DNA from: Pasteurella multocida subsp. multocida OH4807
Lineage (GTDB): Bacteria > Pseudomonadota > Gammaproteobacteria > Enterobacterales > Pasteurellaceae
Assembly (NCBI GenBank): GCA_000973525.1
Contig: CP004391.1
Coordinates: 1,512,001 to 1,576,000 of the forward strand
DNA: 64,000 nt
Direction of reading: 5' to 3'
Every line of letters starts with the position of its first letter. The first letter of the stretch is position 1. A program made the translations under genes and the position numbers. Of this stretch, positions 49,289-58,358 are shown one piece after another. Below the pieces are notes generated by a model. It ran no database searches. It had not been told where the DNA came from and was given only the letters and a program-made list of their open reading frames with translations.

Positions 49289-50239
49289 TTATGCGTCAAT
49301 ACCTTCAAACATCGCGGTGCTTAAATAACGCTCTGAAGCAGAAGGCAAGATAACAACAATCAATTTATCTGCAAATGCTGGCTGTTTTGCCAACCGATCT
49401 GCGACGGCAACAGCGGCACCAGAAGAAATTCCTCCCAGAATCCCTTCTTTAGCCATCAAACGACGAGCAGTTTCAATGGCCTCATCACTGGTAACTGTTT
49501 CAACACGATCGATTAACGTGAGATCTAAATTTTTTGGAATAAATCCCGCGCCAATCCCCTGTATTTTATGTGGCGCAGGTTGAGGCGCTTCACCTGCTAA
49601 AGTTTGCGTGATCACGGGGGATTCAGCAGGTTCAACTGCTACAGCGGTAATTGCTTTACCTTGTTCTAATTTCAAGTAACGTGTTGTCCCCGTAATTGTA
49701 CCTCCCGTACCTACCCCTGCGACTAACACATCCACTTTCCCCTCAGTATCACGCCAAATTTCTGGTCCTGTTGTTTGCTCGTGAATCGCTGGGTTAGCTG
49801 GATTTTCAAACTGTTTTAACATGACATAACGATGAGGATCAGAAGCAACAATTTCTTCCGCTTTCTCAATTGCCCCTTTCATGCCTTTCGCCCCCTCGGT
49901 CAAAACCAGATTGACACCTAAACCGCGCAATAAACGTTTACGTTCTGCACTCATGGTTTCAGGCATAGTGAGCGTAATGCGATAACCTCGTGCCGCTGCC
50001 ACATAAGCTAACGCAATTCCCGTATTACCACTGGTTGCATCAACAATCTCTTTTTCTTTTGTCAGAATCCCATCTTTTTCCGCTTGCCAAACCATGTTGG
50101 CACCAATACGGCATTTAACGCTAAAACTCGGATTTCGTCCTTCAATTTTTGCCACAATATTGCCATTGTGTCCAAAATGGTTAAGACGAACCAATGGGGT
50201 ATTCCCTATCGAATAAGAATTATCTGCATAAATTGTCAT
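49289..50239 (-). CDS. cysK: Cysteine synthase A (O-acetylserine sulfhydrylase)
   Basis: PLP enzyme that makes cysteine from O-acetylserine and sulfide. The start ATG 50239 ([19 protein letters not shown]) has GGAAAG 5 bases upstream; codons before it are not conserved. PLP Lys42 is in [12 protein letters not shown], with [19 protein letters not shown] and [10 protein letters not shown]. 316 residues. Next to cysZ in the same orientation, as in E. coli. Confidence 0.96.
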   Translation of the reverse strand: MTIYADNSYSIGNTPLVRLNHFGHNGNIVAKIEGRNPSFSVKCRIGANMVWQAEKDGILTKEKEIVDATSGNTGIALAYVAAARGYRITLTMPETMSAERKRLLRGLGVNLVLTEGAKGMKGAIEKAEEIVASDPHRYVMLKQFENPANPAIHEQTTGPEIWRDTEGKVDVLVAGVGTGGTITGTTRYLKLEQGKAITAVAVEPAESPVITQTLAGEAPQPAPHKIQGIGAGFIPKNLDLTLIDRVETVTSDEAIETARRLMAKEGILGGISSGAAVAVADRLAKQPAFADKLIVVILPSASERYLSTAMFEGIDA

Positions 50240-50352
50240 AGTTGCTTTCCTTTCGTTCAATCCGTTGAAGATGACTGGTTAAAATAATTTATTTTTTAAC
50301 ATAACTGATCGAAGACCAAAAATAGCGATTTGCTATATTTTATAACAAAATA

Positions 50353-51168
50353 CTATTTCACAATCGATGTTCCCACTGTGTGTAATGCCGTTCCTTTGCC
50401 AGTTTCCTCACGTTGTTTATTGAGTGCCAGTCTATCACGATAGTGTTCCACCCACATGGCTGTCGCGCCACATACGGCAACAGGAATCACGACGAGATTC
50501 ACGAGTGGAATAAAAGTACACAGCATAACCAATCCGCCAAATGTCAAACTTAACGTACGTTTATTTGCCAATTCTGTTTTCATCACAGGAAAAGGGACTT
50601 TATGATTATCAAACGGATAATCACAATATTGAATTGCCATCATCCAAGCCGTAAATAATGTGGTGATTACAGGTATAATACTTTGTCCTAAAAATGGCAC
50701 AAACCCGAGCAAAAATAGTGCAATTAATTTAGGTAGACTGTATAGCAATTTTTGCCATTCACGCCCTAACATACGTGGAATATCTTTTACAAAATCCCAC
50801 GCACTGCCTTCAATCACGTTTTCACCCGTCAACATTTTTTCAACTTTTTCCGCCAGTAATCCATTGAATGGCGCGGCAATAAAACCAGAAAGTGCGGTAA
50901 AAATAAAATAGAAAAAGATCAAAATCATCAAAATGGAAAGCACCAATAAAATGGCACTTAACCAGCTCAACCATTCTGGAATATAGTTCATGACATAGTC
51001 AATCATGCGTTCAATTTGTGTCATAAAAAGCCAGAATAATCCACTTAATAACACGACATTAAGTAAAATAGGCATCACGACAAAACGACGCAACCCTTTT
51101 TGTTTAATCAGATGCCATCCCATCATGAAATAATGAAAGGCTTGTTTTAATTCAGATTGTTGTAACAT
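50353..51168 (-). CDS. cysZ: Sulfate transporter CysZ
   Basis: An inner-membrane sulfate uptake protein of the DUF540/EI24 family. The start ATG 51168 ([14 protein letters not shown]) has AGGAG 7 bases upstream. About 271 residues with four or more helices and the family segments [28 protein letters not shown] and [15 protein letters not shown]. It feeds the sulfate-to-cysteine route completed by CysK. Divergent from zipA. Confidence 0.93.
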   Translation of the reverse strand: MLQQSELKQAFHYFMMGWHLIKQKGLRRFVVMPILLNVVLLSGLFWLFMTQIERMIDYVMNYIPEWLSWLSAILLVLSILMILIFFYFIFTALSGFIAAPFNGLLAEKVEKMLTGENVIEGSAWDFVKDIPRMLGREWQKLLYSLPKLIALFLLGFVPFLGQSIIPVITTLFTAWMMAIQYCDYPFDNHKVPFPVMKTELANKRTLSLTFGGLVMLCTFIPLVNLVVIPVAVCGATAMWVEHYRDRLALNKQREETGKGTALHTVGTSIVK

Positions 51169-51338
51169 TACCACTCCTGATAAATAAGCAAGATGGCTAG
51201 CATACAAAGTGTCTTAAAAAAAATCAATTTTTCACGTTTTTTCCACGTTAAGTTGCCCCAACAAATGTTCAACAAGCGTAAGAAAATATGATAAGCTTAT
51301 GCCTGTTTTATCCTTTTAATAATGGCGAGGAATGGGTA

Positions 51339-52382
51339 ATGGATTTGAATACAATTTTAATTATTTTAGGCATTATCGCTTTAGTAATCTTAGTCGTGCA
51401 TGGACTGTGGGCAAATCGCCGCGAAAAATCACAATATTTTAAAAACGCCAATACCTTTACGCGTGATTCACGTTTAAAAGACCCCTCTTCGACGCCAGTC
51501 TCCTCAACATTAACCGAAGCAAACAGTGAAACACTTACCACGGATACCCTAGCTAGTGAAACCCAACCAACTGAGCCTGCACCAGAACAACACACTTTCA
51601 CCTTCGAAGCTGAGCAACAACTGGCACAAGAACGTGCAAGTGTCGAACGGGCGGTAGAAAATATTAAAATTAGTTTGCCTAATACCGATCAACCTCTCTA
51701 TCAAGCAAGTGTTGAACCGCCTGCTAATCCAACTCCCTCCCCCGCCTTCACGACACTCGCTGAAGCAGAGGTCTTTGCAACACAACATGATGGGATTGAT
51801 ACCCATTCCGACGAATTACGTCAACAGTTAGCGGAATTAGCGCAACAATCCCCTTCTATCACACTCGCCTCGTTACGAGAAGAAAGTCGCTTGGCTGAAG
51901 AAGAAACCCGTTTAGCCGAACAAAAAAGCCGTGAGGTCCCTGCTGTGAAAGCGGAAGTCCACACAGAAGCTGACTCAACGGAATCACCTGCTTTTTTAAT
52001 GATGTATGTCGTTGCACCAGAAAACTACCAGTTCCAAGGCGCCAAATTAGCCAAAATTTTAGATGAATTAGGCTTTTTATTTGGCGAACACCACATTTAC
52101 CATCGTCATGCGGATTTAAGTGTAAACAGTCCTGTGCTATTCAGTGTGGCTAACATTCAACAGCCTGGTACATTTGATTACAACATGAATGATTTTTCTA
52201 CTGTTGGTATCGCGTTATTTATGCAGCTGCCATCCGAAGGTAATGATTTGATGAATTTACGCATGATGATTCGTGCGGCGAAGAGTATCGCAGAAGAACT
52301 GGAGGGCTTTGTCTTAACGGATAAACAAGAAATTTTCGATGAGCAAGCCGAGCAAGCCTATTTAGCAAAAGTGAAACACTGA
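51339..52382 (+). CDS. zipA: Cell division protein ZipA
   Basis: Anchors FtsZ to the membrane at the division site. The start ATG 51339 (MDLNTILIILGIIAL) has GAGGA 7 bases upstream. 347 residues: a membrane helix at the N-terminus, a basic patch (NRREKSQYF), a long Pro/Glu/Thr linker to about 225, and the C-terminal FtsZ-binding domain from about residue 215 (SPAFLMMYVVAPENYQFQGA). In relatives zipA is followed by ligA; here plsY, on the other strand, follows instead. Confidence 0.94.
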   Translation: MDLNTILIILGIIALVILVVHGLWANRREKSQYFKNANTFTRDSRLKDPSSTPVSSTLTEANSETLTTDTLASETQPTEPAPEQHTFTFEAEQQLAQERASVERAVENIKISLPNTDQPLYQASVEPPANPTPSPAFTTLAEAEVFATQHDGIDTHSDELRQQLAELAQQSPSITLASLREESRLAEEETRLAEQKSREVPAVKAEVHTEADSTESPAFLMMYVVAPENYQFQGAKLAKILDELGFLFGEHHIYHRHADLSVNSPVLFSVANIQQPGTFDYNMNDFSTVGIALFMQLPSEGNDLMNLRMMIRAAKSIAEELEGFVLTDKQEIFDEQAEQAYLAKVKH

Positions 52383-52393
52383 TAAAAATAGAT

Positions 52394-52427
52394 ACAAAAA
52401 TACCGCACTCAATGCGGTATTTTTTAT
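52394..52427. terminator. Bidirectional terminator between zipA and plsY
   Basis: AAAAATACCGCA / TGCGGTATTTTT, twelve-base perfect arms with a 5-base loop and A/T tracts on both sides. The arm contains ACCGCACTC, one base off the uptake core, in keeping with the habit of uptake motifs to sit in terminators. Confidence 0.9.
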
Positions 52428-52430
52428 GCT

Positions 52431-53036
52431 TCAATCTGATTTTTTCTTGAATTTGTCCCATACTTTATCTTCTTCTCCGCGCCATAAACGCTGAATGTTG
52501 TTGTGATGACGATAAATCAGCAAACAACACACTAATGCTACTGGGAACGTAAACTCAGGTTTAAACCACCAGACATAAAAAGGCACAACAATCGCCGTTA
52601 AAACCGCACTTAATGAGGAATAGCCTGAAACAAGAAACACAAGCAACCACGTGCCAAGCATGGTGCCTGCTACCCCCCAAGAGATTGGTGCGATCGCGCC
52701 AAACGCCGTTGCTACGCCTTTTCCCCCTTTAAAGTGAAAGAAAATCGGGAAAATGTGTCCCAAACAAGCGCCTAATGCCACCATACCTAATTCAAAATGA
52801 GTAAGCCCTAAGTAATAACCTAACCAAACAGGTAACATCCCTTTCAACATATCGAAAATCAATACACTCAATGCCACCCAACGTCCACCAATACGTAGTA
52901 CATTGGTTGCCCCTGGGTTATTCGATCCCGTTTTTCTTGGATCAGGCAATCCTGCTAAACGACATAACAGAATCGCACTTGAAATAGACCCTAATAAATA
53001 GGCAATCACCATATAAAAAATCGCGAAGAGGCTCAT
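52431..53036 (-). CDS. plsY: Acyl-phosphate glycerol-3-phosphate acyltransferase PlsY
   Basis: A polytopic membrane enzyme (201 residues, about 6-7 helices) for the first acylation in phospholipid synthesis. Three conserved motifs are visible: [39 protein letters not shown] and [10 protein letters not shown]. It is divergent from folB, an arrangement also found in E. coli (ygiH-folB). Confidence 0.96.
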   Translation of the reverse strand: MSLFAIFYMVIAYLLGSISSAILLCRLAGLPDPRKTGSNNPGATNVLRIGGRWVALSVLIFDMLKGMLPVWLGYYLGLTHFELGMVALGACLGHIFPIFFHFKGGKGVATAFGAIAPISWGVAGTMLGTWLLVFLVSGYSSLSAVLTAIVVPFYVWWFKPEFTFPVALVCCLLIYRHHNNIQRLWRGEEDKVWDKFKKKSD

Positions 53037-53140
53037 CAGTTCGTCCTTAGAGGTGGCAAAGAAGAAAAATATGTTCGTCTATTGTACATAAACTTGGTAG
53101 CATAAGCCTAATGAAATTTCAGATGAGAAGGAATAAATGA

Positions 53141-53497
53141 ATGATTGATCACATTTTCATTGAAGAACTGACCGTTTTCGCTCAAATTGGAGTGTATGAT
53201 TGGGAACAGCAAATTAAACAAAAGTTAGTGTTCGATATTGAAATGGTTTGGGATAGCAGCAAAGCCGCTGAAACTGACGATGTACAATATTGTTTGAACT
53301 ACGCCGAAGTGAGTGAATTTATTCTTGATTATGTTCAATCAAAACCCTTTTTACTCATTGAGCGAGTTGCTTATGAAGTAGCGGATCAATTACAACAGCG
53401 CTTTGGCATTCAAGCATTACGTTTAAAACTCAGCAAGCCAAGAGCGGTTGCACAAGCTAAAAATGTGGGCATTATCATTCAACGTGGTTCACTATGA
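53141..53497 (+). CDS. folB: Dihydroneopterin aldolase
   Basis: Folate synthesis enzyme that cleaves dihydroneopterin to the hydroxymethyl pterin. 118 residues: IFIEELTVFAQIGVYDWEQ at the start with the active-site Glu/Tyr, LNYAEVSEFI, LLIERVAYEVADQL, and the catalytic Lys in LRLKLSKPRAV. GAAGGA is 10 bases upstream. Its end overlaps the next gene by four bases (ATGA). Confidence 0.96.
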   Translation: MIDHIFIEELTVFAQIGVYDWEQQIKQKLVFDIEMVWDSSKAAETDDVQYCLNYAEVSEFILDYVQSKPFLLIERVAYEVADQLQQRFGIQALRLKLSKPRAVAQAKNVGIIIQRGSL

Positions 53498-54390
53498 TAC
53501 AAAAACAAGGTTACGGCTACTTTTGCTTAATTTTAGCCACATTGTTTTGGGGCGGAAATTACCTTTTTGGCAAAATGTTAAGCCATGACATCGCCCCGAT
53601 TATTTTAAACTACTCGCGTTGGCTGCCCGCTGCGCTAATCTTATTGTTGCTCTTTGGCAAACGTACTCTCTCTTTTTTATCGACAATTCTTCAACATTGG
53701 GCAGTTCTGACTGCACTTGCATTATTAGGTGTGGTCATTTTCCCAGTGTTTCTCTATCAAGGATTACAAACGACAACCTCACTCAATGCCAGTATTTACC
53801 TCGCGGTTGTGCCGATTCTCGTCCTGTTACTCAATCGCGTAGTATTTGGCGATCCTATTAAACCAAGTGCGTTATTGGGGGCAATAATGAGTTTGATCGG
53901 TGTGCTTTGGCTATTAAGCCACGGTCAATTACATCGCTTATACCAACTGGAAATTAATCAAGGGGATCTTTGGGCAATTGGTTCGTCGATGAGTTGGGCA
54001 ATTTATTGTTGTATTATTCGCTTTAAGCCTACGACGTTGCCAAATACCATCTTATTAACAGCACAAGTCGGCATTGCGATATTCCTGTTTACGCCTGTCT
54101 TTCTCTGGCAATACATCCAACTTGACCGCGATGTTTTCACAACACTGAATGCCACACATTATTGGATTATTGTTTACTTAATTATTGGTCCGTCTATTTT
54201 ATCTTACGCGTTCTGGAATTATGGCATTTCGATTGTGGGAGGGGCAAAAGGCGCCGCGTTCACCAATGCTACACCACTGTTTGCCGCTATATTCGGCATT
54301 CTCATTCTGCATGAACCCTTACATTCGTACCATCTGATTAGTGCTTGTCTGATCATAATTGGATTATGGTTGTGTAATAGAAAATCATGA
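53494..54390 (+). CDS. EamA/DMT-superfamily transporter
   Basis: An inner-membrane carrier of 298 residues with about ten helices in two EamA repeats (about 5-140 and 150-295). ATLFWGGNYLFGKMLS opens the first and GDLWAIGSSMSWAIYC the second, with IGPSILSYAFWNYGI and FTNATPLFAAIFGILILHE near the end. Such proteins export amino acids or other metabolites; the substrate is unknown. Translationally coupled to folB. Confidence 0.9.
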   Translation: MIQKQGYGYFCLILATLFWGGNYLFGKMLSHDIAPIILNYSRWLPAALILLLLFGKRTLSFLSTILQHWAVLTALALLGVVIFPVFLYQGLQTTTSLNASIYLAVVPILVLLLNRVVFGDPIKPSALLGAIMSLIGVLWLLSHGQLHRLYQLEINQGDLWAIGSSMSWAIYCCIIRFKPTTLPNTILLTAQVGIAIFLFTPVFLWQYIQLDRDVFTTLNATHYWIIVYLIIGPSILSYAFWNYGISIVGGAKGAAFTNATPLFAAIFGILILHEPLHSYHLISACLIIIGLWLCNRKS

Positions 54391-54477
54391 CGCAGACAAT
54401 GAATACGCTGATGTTGAACTCAACAGATGACATGCGAGGATTTTTCTTTAGCCTACCTATCACCTCAAGGCGATACC

Positions 54478-55188
54478 TCACAACAGCATCAACAACTGTT
54501 TCAAATCCGTAATTTCTAAAGTGGGCATGAGTGTAGCTTCAGGGAAATCACGTAAGGTTTTGCCTGATAAATTAATCCAGACCGCTTGGCAATTGGCTTG
54601 AAGCGCACCTTGTACATCTGTAATTAAATTATCCCCCACGTGTAAAATCTCTTGTGGTTGCACGCCGAACCGCTGCGCTGTTTGATGAAATAAATCTTGA
54701 TGTGGCTTCGCTCTGCCCTGTTCGCCACCTCGTAAGACTAAATCAAACTGTGGCAAGCCAATGCGTTGTGGTTCAACATTGCCGTTAGTAATCGCCACCA
54801 GTGGATATTTTGCTTTTAACGCGTTCAACACTTGTTGGCTTTGCTTTGGCACCTCAATTTTATGGCGCCATTCCACAAACACCTCCATCACAGCTTGCAC
54901 AATTCGGGTAATATCGGTCGCACTTTTTTGATGATGCACCAAAAGTTGTCGCATACTTTCTATACGCCACTCCACCACATCTTCGCTCAAAATCGGATTT
55001 TGCTCCGCCACTTTATTTTTCCAATCACGCCAAATATCAGTCGTGAGATCGTCGAGTTGGCTTTCTTGTTTTAATTGCGCAAGAAAGTGTTGCTCTGCCA
55101 AGCGGATCACTTCAGTATTGTCATAAAGCGTATCGTCCAAATCAAAGCTGAGCAGTTTAACAGGTTGTAAAGTGCGGTAAAATTTCAT
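54478..55188 (-). CDS. yigB: HAD phosphatase YigB
   Basis: HAD-family phosphatase of 236 residues; E. coli YigB removes phosphate from a riboflavin precursor and from FMN. Motif I is SFDLDDTLYDN, motif II VAITNGN, and motif IV HVGDNLITDVQGA. Last gene of dapF-DUF484-xerC-yigB, 9 bp after xerC. A perfect uptake core (55170) is in its start region. Confidence 0.9.
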   Translation of the reverse strand: MKFYRTLQPVKLLSFDLDDTLYDNTEVIRLAEQHFLAQLKQESQLDDLTTDIWRDWKNKVAEQNPILSEDVVEWRIESMRQLLVHHQKSATDITRIVQAVMEVFVEWRHKIEVPKQSQQVLNALKAKYPLVAITNGNVEPQRIGLPQFDLVLRGGEQGRAKPHQDLFHQTAQRFGVQPQEILHVGDNLITDVQGALQANCQAVWINLSGKTLRDFPEATLMPTLEITDLKQLLMLL

Positions 55189-55197
55189 TCCGTTTTC

Positions 55198-56085
55198 CTA
55201 TTTTTTACGCTTCGCACGAGGGTGTGCTGCATCATACACTTCTGCTAAATGTTGAAAGTTTAAATGGGTATAAATTTGTGTGGTGGACACATTGCTATGC
55301 CCTAATAATTCTTGTACTGCACGAAGATCTGAACTTGCCTCTAGCATATGAGTGGCAAAAGAATGGCGTAATTTGTGCGGGTTCAAATGGCTGTTTAAAC
55401 CTTGCTTAATGCCCCAAACTTCTAGGCGTTTTTGAATCGCACGATGGGTTAAACGGTTACCAAGCTGGCTCACAAACAGCGCATCATCTTTTGGATTAAA
55501 AAGCAACCGCACTTTAAGCCACTGCTGAATCGCATTCGACGCATAGCGCCCAAAAGGCACGATACGTTCTTTGTTCCCTTTACCAATCACACGTACTTCA
55601 CGCACGCGAGTATTGATACTGCTTAAGTTAAGGGCTTGTAATTCCGACAAACGCAAGCCCGAACTATAAAGCAATTCCAAAATCGCCCGATCACGAATGT
55701 CAATCGGCTCTTTACTGTCATTAGATAACAATTTTTGCACTTGTTCTGCATCAATATTTTTTGGTAAATGCCGACTTTGTTTAGGCGTGGTAATACCAAT
55801 TGCGGCATTCACATTGAGCTCACCTTGTTGTACTAAATAAGATAAAAATTGACGCAATGCTGATAAGCGCAAAGCCAGACTCTTTTCATGCAAACCGTCT
55901 TTTTTACTCTGCGCCAGCATAAAACGCACCACACTCGGTGTAATCGCTGACCAACTTGTGATACCATTCTCACCTAAGATTTCAACAATTCGCTTAAGCT
56001 GGCGTTGATAATTACTCAACGTATGGGGGCTAACTTGGCGCTCAATACGCAAATAATTCCAATAGTTTTCAAGCTGTGTTTGCAT
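55198..56085 (-). CDS. xerC: Site-specific tyrosine recombinase XerC
   Basis: With XerD it resolves chromosome dimers at dif during division. 295 residues: a SAM-like core-binding N-terminus, then catalytic Arg in [14 protein letters not shown], Lys in [41 protein letters not shown] with the His and nucleophilic Tyr. All six active-site positions are present, unlike the broken integrase at 16101. 20 bp after the DUF484 gene. Confidence 0.96.
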   Translation of the reverse strand: MQTQLENYWNYLRIERQVSPHTLSNYQRQLKRIVEILGENGITSWSAITPSVVRFMLAQSKKDGLHEKSLALRLSALRQFLSYLVQQGELNVNAAIGITTPKQSRHLPKNIDAEQVQKLLSNDSKEPIDIRDRAILELLYSSGLRLSELQALNLSSINTRVREVRVIGKGNKERIVPFGRYASNAIQQWLKVRLLFNPKDDALFVSQLGNRLTHRAIQKRLEVWGIKQGLNSHLNPHKLRHSFATHMLEASSDLRAVQELLGHSNVSTTQIYTHLNFQHLAEVYDAAHPRAKRKK

Positions 56086-56105
56086 ATTGCTCGTTATCCT
56101 TTTCC

Positions 56106-56798
56106 CTATCGTTTAAAATTATCCACCCAACGCCCTAAATGCAATTCGACAATATCCACCAAATGTTTTAAAAATTCGGTATCTTGTCCATTATGGAAAT
56201 GGCGCTCGTCTCTGGCAGAAAAGAGTAAAATTGCGGTCGGTTTTTGTGCTGTTTTTCTCCCTAATAAACAACACGCTACCGAACCAATCGGAAATTCTTC
56301 TGGCAAAAACAACATCGTTTTTTCTTTATGTGTCATTTGACCAAGATAAAAACGACGTAAACCAAATCGTTCCAAACGCACAATTTCAAAAGCTTTGCGA
56401 TCCAACCATACTTCTTCACCTAAACTAGCGCGTTTTTCCCATTCATCCGTAAACAACAAAATTTTCGCCTGTTGCAATTCAAATCGTTTTACCCATTTAT
56501 CTAATTTCTGAATCCCTTCGGCAAGGTTATGTGCTTGCGAAAGCTGTTGCTGTAAAGGCAACAAGCCAAGAAAAATATCACTGTTTTGAATCGCCAGTTG
56601 CGTGAATTTTTCTAATTCTGCTTCAAGCTCTTTGATGCGATGGCGTTGACGTTCAAGTTGTAATTCGACAAGGGAAAGCGTATTTTTTTGAGAACAATGA
56701 AGATTGAGATGATCGAGCAGTTCTGGATGATCAAGAAAAAAATCCGGATGTTGTGTAAGGTAATCCGTTATTTGATCGTGGGTTAAATTTTGCATCAT
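56106..56798 (-). CDS. DUF484 family protein
   Basis: A 230-residue soluble protein: an N-terminal helical part with [20 protein letters not shown], a coiled coil (about 40-75), and a GAF-like domain with [21 protein letters not shown]. Always found between dapF and xerC in gamma-proteobacteria; its role is unknown, perhaps a partner of XerC. Here it is separated from dapF by 459 bp of repeat-rich DNA. Confidence 0.9.
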   Translation of the reverse strand: MMQNLTHDQITDYLTQHPDFFLDHPELLDHLNLHCSQKNTLSLVELQLERQRHRIKELEAELEKFTQLAIQNSDIFLGLLPLQQQLSQAHNLAEGIQKLDKWVKRFELQQAKILLFTDEWEKRASLGEEVWLDRKAFEIVRLERFGLRRFYLGQMTHKEKTMLFLPEEFPIGSVACCLLGRKTAQKPTAILLFSARDERHFHNGQDTEFLKHLVDIVELHLGRWVDNFKR

Positions 56799-56837
56799 GT
56801 TTACTTACTCGTTGTTTGATTTTTGCTTTGGGCGTAA

Positions 56838-56871
56838 CTTACTTTTCTTTGCTTGTGCAAAGCAAAGTAAG
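56838..56871. repeat. Left terminal hairpin of the repeat block
   Basis: Fifteen-base arms with one mismatch (CTTACTTTTCTTTGC / GCAAAGCAAAGTAAG) around a TTGT loop. Confidence 0.75.
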
Positions 56872-56935
56872 CAAAAGAAACACACCCCGACTAAGCTACT
56901 TATCCTCATTCTGCACTTATTTTCTTAACGGAAAA

Positions 56936-56972
56936 TTAGCTGTCTTCGCACAAGTGCTACGCAGCCTAACTT
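56936..56972 (+). repeat. 37-bp inverted repeat, copy 1
   Basis: It begins TTAGCTGTCTTCGCACAAGT and ends CAGCCTAACTT. Its exact reverse complement is at 57116-57152. The unit contains its own small hairpin GCAC-AA-GTGC. Confidence 0.9.
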
Positions 56973-56984
56973 TCCTAAAAATAA

Positions 56985-57113
56985 GTACAGCATTCGGGTA
57001 GCTTACACGGGGCACAGTTATTAGAGCATTATTTTAATGATGAAGGTAAAACTCACAAAGGGCTTAGCATTACATTCCCATTAGTGTTGCCCGAAGGGAA
57101 AGGAAAATTTTAG
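56985..57113 (+). pseudogene. Protein-like coding remnant between the 37-bp repeats
   Basis: An open stretch of about 42 codons without a start reads AQLLEHYFNDEGKTHKG followed by LSITFPLVLPEGKGKF and a stop. The composition looks like the end of a real protein, not random sequence. I cannot name the family. It may be cargo left from the donor gene of the repeat. Confidence 0.35.
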
Positions 57114-57115
57114 CC

Positions 57116-57152
57116 AAGTTAGGCTGCGTAGCACTTGTGCGAAGACAGCTAA
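57116..57152 (-). repeat. 37-bp inverted repeat, copy 2
   Basis: Exact reverse complement of 56936-56972. This copy is extended to a longer dyad by flanking CCAAGTTAG / CTAACTTGG (57114-57122 and 57149-57157). Confidence 0.9.
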
Positions 57153-57220
57153 CTTGGTGTTAAGAAATTTTACTTTACCTGAGGAAATAGCAACACTTCT
57201 GGGTCGCCTTTCTTTTGGTT

Positions 57221-57248
57221 ACTTTTCTTTGGCGAAGCAAAGAAAAGT
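57221..57248. repeat. Right terminal hairpin of the repeat block
   Basis: Perfect 11-base arms ACTTTTCTTTG / CAAAGAAAAGT with loop GCGAAG, ending 10 bp before the dapF stop. It could also serve as a weak transcription stop after dapF. Confidence 0.78.
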
Positions 57249-57257
57249 CACAGAAAA

Positions 57258-58082
57258 CTATAATCTTATCACCCCATCATACACGTGTGTCGCATCACCC
57301 GTCATAAATAACGGCTTACCAGCACCTTCCCATTCAATTGTTAAACTACCGCCCGGCAAATCCACTTGCACTTTACTATCTAACAGCCCTTGCATAACGC
57401 CCACGGCAACCGCAGCACAAGCACCACTGCCACAAGCTTGGGTTTCGCCAGCGCCTCGTTCATAAACACGTAATTTAATATGACGGCGATTAACGACTTG
57501 CATAAATCCAGCATTCACACGTTCTGGAAAACGTTCGTGGCTTTCAAGTAATGGGCCTAATTGTTCTACATTCGCTTTTTTAATATCGTCTACTTGCACC
57601 ACACAATGTGGGTTGCCCATTGACACCACACCACACAAAACGGTTTGAATATCGGTGCGGAGAATATAGTTTTTTTCAAATTTATTCGCAGTAAATGGAA
57701 TTTTTGACGGTTCCCAAATAGGTTCGCCCATATTAATGCAAACCATATCATCATCTTTAAGCGACAACGTCATTCTGCCTTTTTGCGTGCTGACTGTGAT
57801 TTCTTTCTTGTCGGTCAGCCCTTTTAAGGTCACAAAACGAGCAAAACAACGGGCGCCGTTGCCACATTGTGCAACTTCGCTACCGTCTGCATTAAAAATA
57901 CGATAATGGAAATCAAGATCGGGATCGTAAGGCGGTTCAACCACCAACATTTGATCAAAACCGATGCCACGATGTCGATCGGCAAGACGTTTGATCGTTT
58001 CTGGCGAGAAATAAAGGTTTTGCGTAATGGCATCCACCACCACAAAATCATTACCTAAACCGTGCATTTTGGAAAATTGCAT
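57258..58082 (-). CDS. dapF: Diaminopimelate epimerase
   Basis: Converts LL- to meso-diaminopimelate for lysine and peptidoglycan. The start ATG 58082 ([18 protein letters not shown]) follows AAAGGACAGGAA; an ATG five codons earlier overlaps that site. The catalytic Cys pair is in [12 protein letters not shown] and [12 protein letters not shown]. 274 residues. First gene of the dapF-xerC-yigB operon. Confidence 0.97.
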   Translation of the reverse strand: MQFSKMHGLGNDFVVVDAITQNLYFSPETIKRLADRHRGIGFDQMLVVEPPYDPDLDFHYRIFNADGSEVAQCGNGARCFARFVTLKGLTDKKEITVSTQKGRMTLSLKDDDMVCINMGEPIWEPSKIPFTANKFEKNYILRTDIQTVLCGVVSMGNPHCVVQVDDIKKANVEQLGPLLESHERFPERVNAGFMQVVNRRHIKLRVYERGAGETQACGSGACAAVAVGVMQGLLDSKVQVDLPGGSLTIEWEGAGKPLFMTGDATHVYDGVIRL

Positions 58083-58264
58083 TTCCTGTCCTTTCATAAA
58101 AACGCTGAATGACTGGCATTATAACAGGCGAGAAAAATCAGTAAATCATTAGAGCGTGATAGCTCTCACAAAAACTTATAAAAAATGACCGCACTTTCTT
58201 CACGCTAACTTATTGAAAAGTGAGGATCTAATAGATGTTGATGCAAATATATCTCAGGATCGCT

Positions 58265-58295
58265 CTTGAAAATGCCAAAAAGGGGCTTATTTAAC
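58265..58295 (+). promoter_or_regulatory. Possible heat-shock (sigma-32) promoter of clpB
   Basis: A perfect CTTGAA -35 (58265-58270) is followed about 14 bases later by GGCTTATTTA, which resembles the -10 (CCCATNT) only loosely. clpB is a classic sigma-32 gene, which favours the reading. The 58098-58358 gap also holds an uptake core (58188-58196) and the dapF promoter region. Confidence 0.4.
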
Positions 58296-58358
58296 CCTTG
58301 TAATTCGAGGGGATATTTTGCCAATCCCTAATGAAATTGAATATATAGGAGAGCAAAT

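Larger units (their letters stand above)
56831..57255. repeat. Nested inverted-repeat block inserted between dapF and the DUF484 gene
   Basis: The outer ends (about 56838-56880 and 57211-57250) are inverted copies of each other. Read inward, the plus strand at the right end and the minus strand at the left share TTTCTTTTG, TTACTTT, CTTTG and GCAAAGAAAAGT in order. Each end is also its own hairpin. Inside lies a perfect 37-bp inverted pair (56936-56972 and 57116-57152). The interior has a short protein-like remnant. The layout resembles a non-autonomous (MITE-like) or composite repeat element. No target duplication could be identified. Confidence 0.75.
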
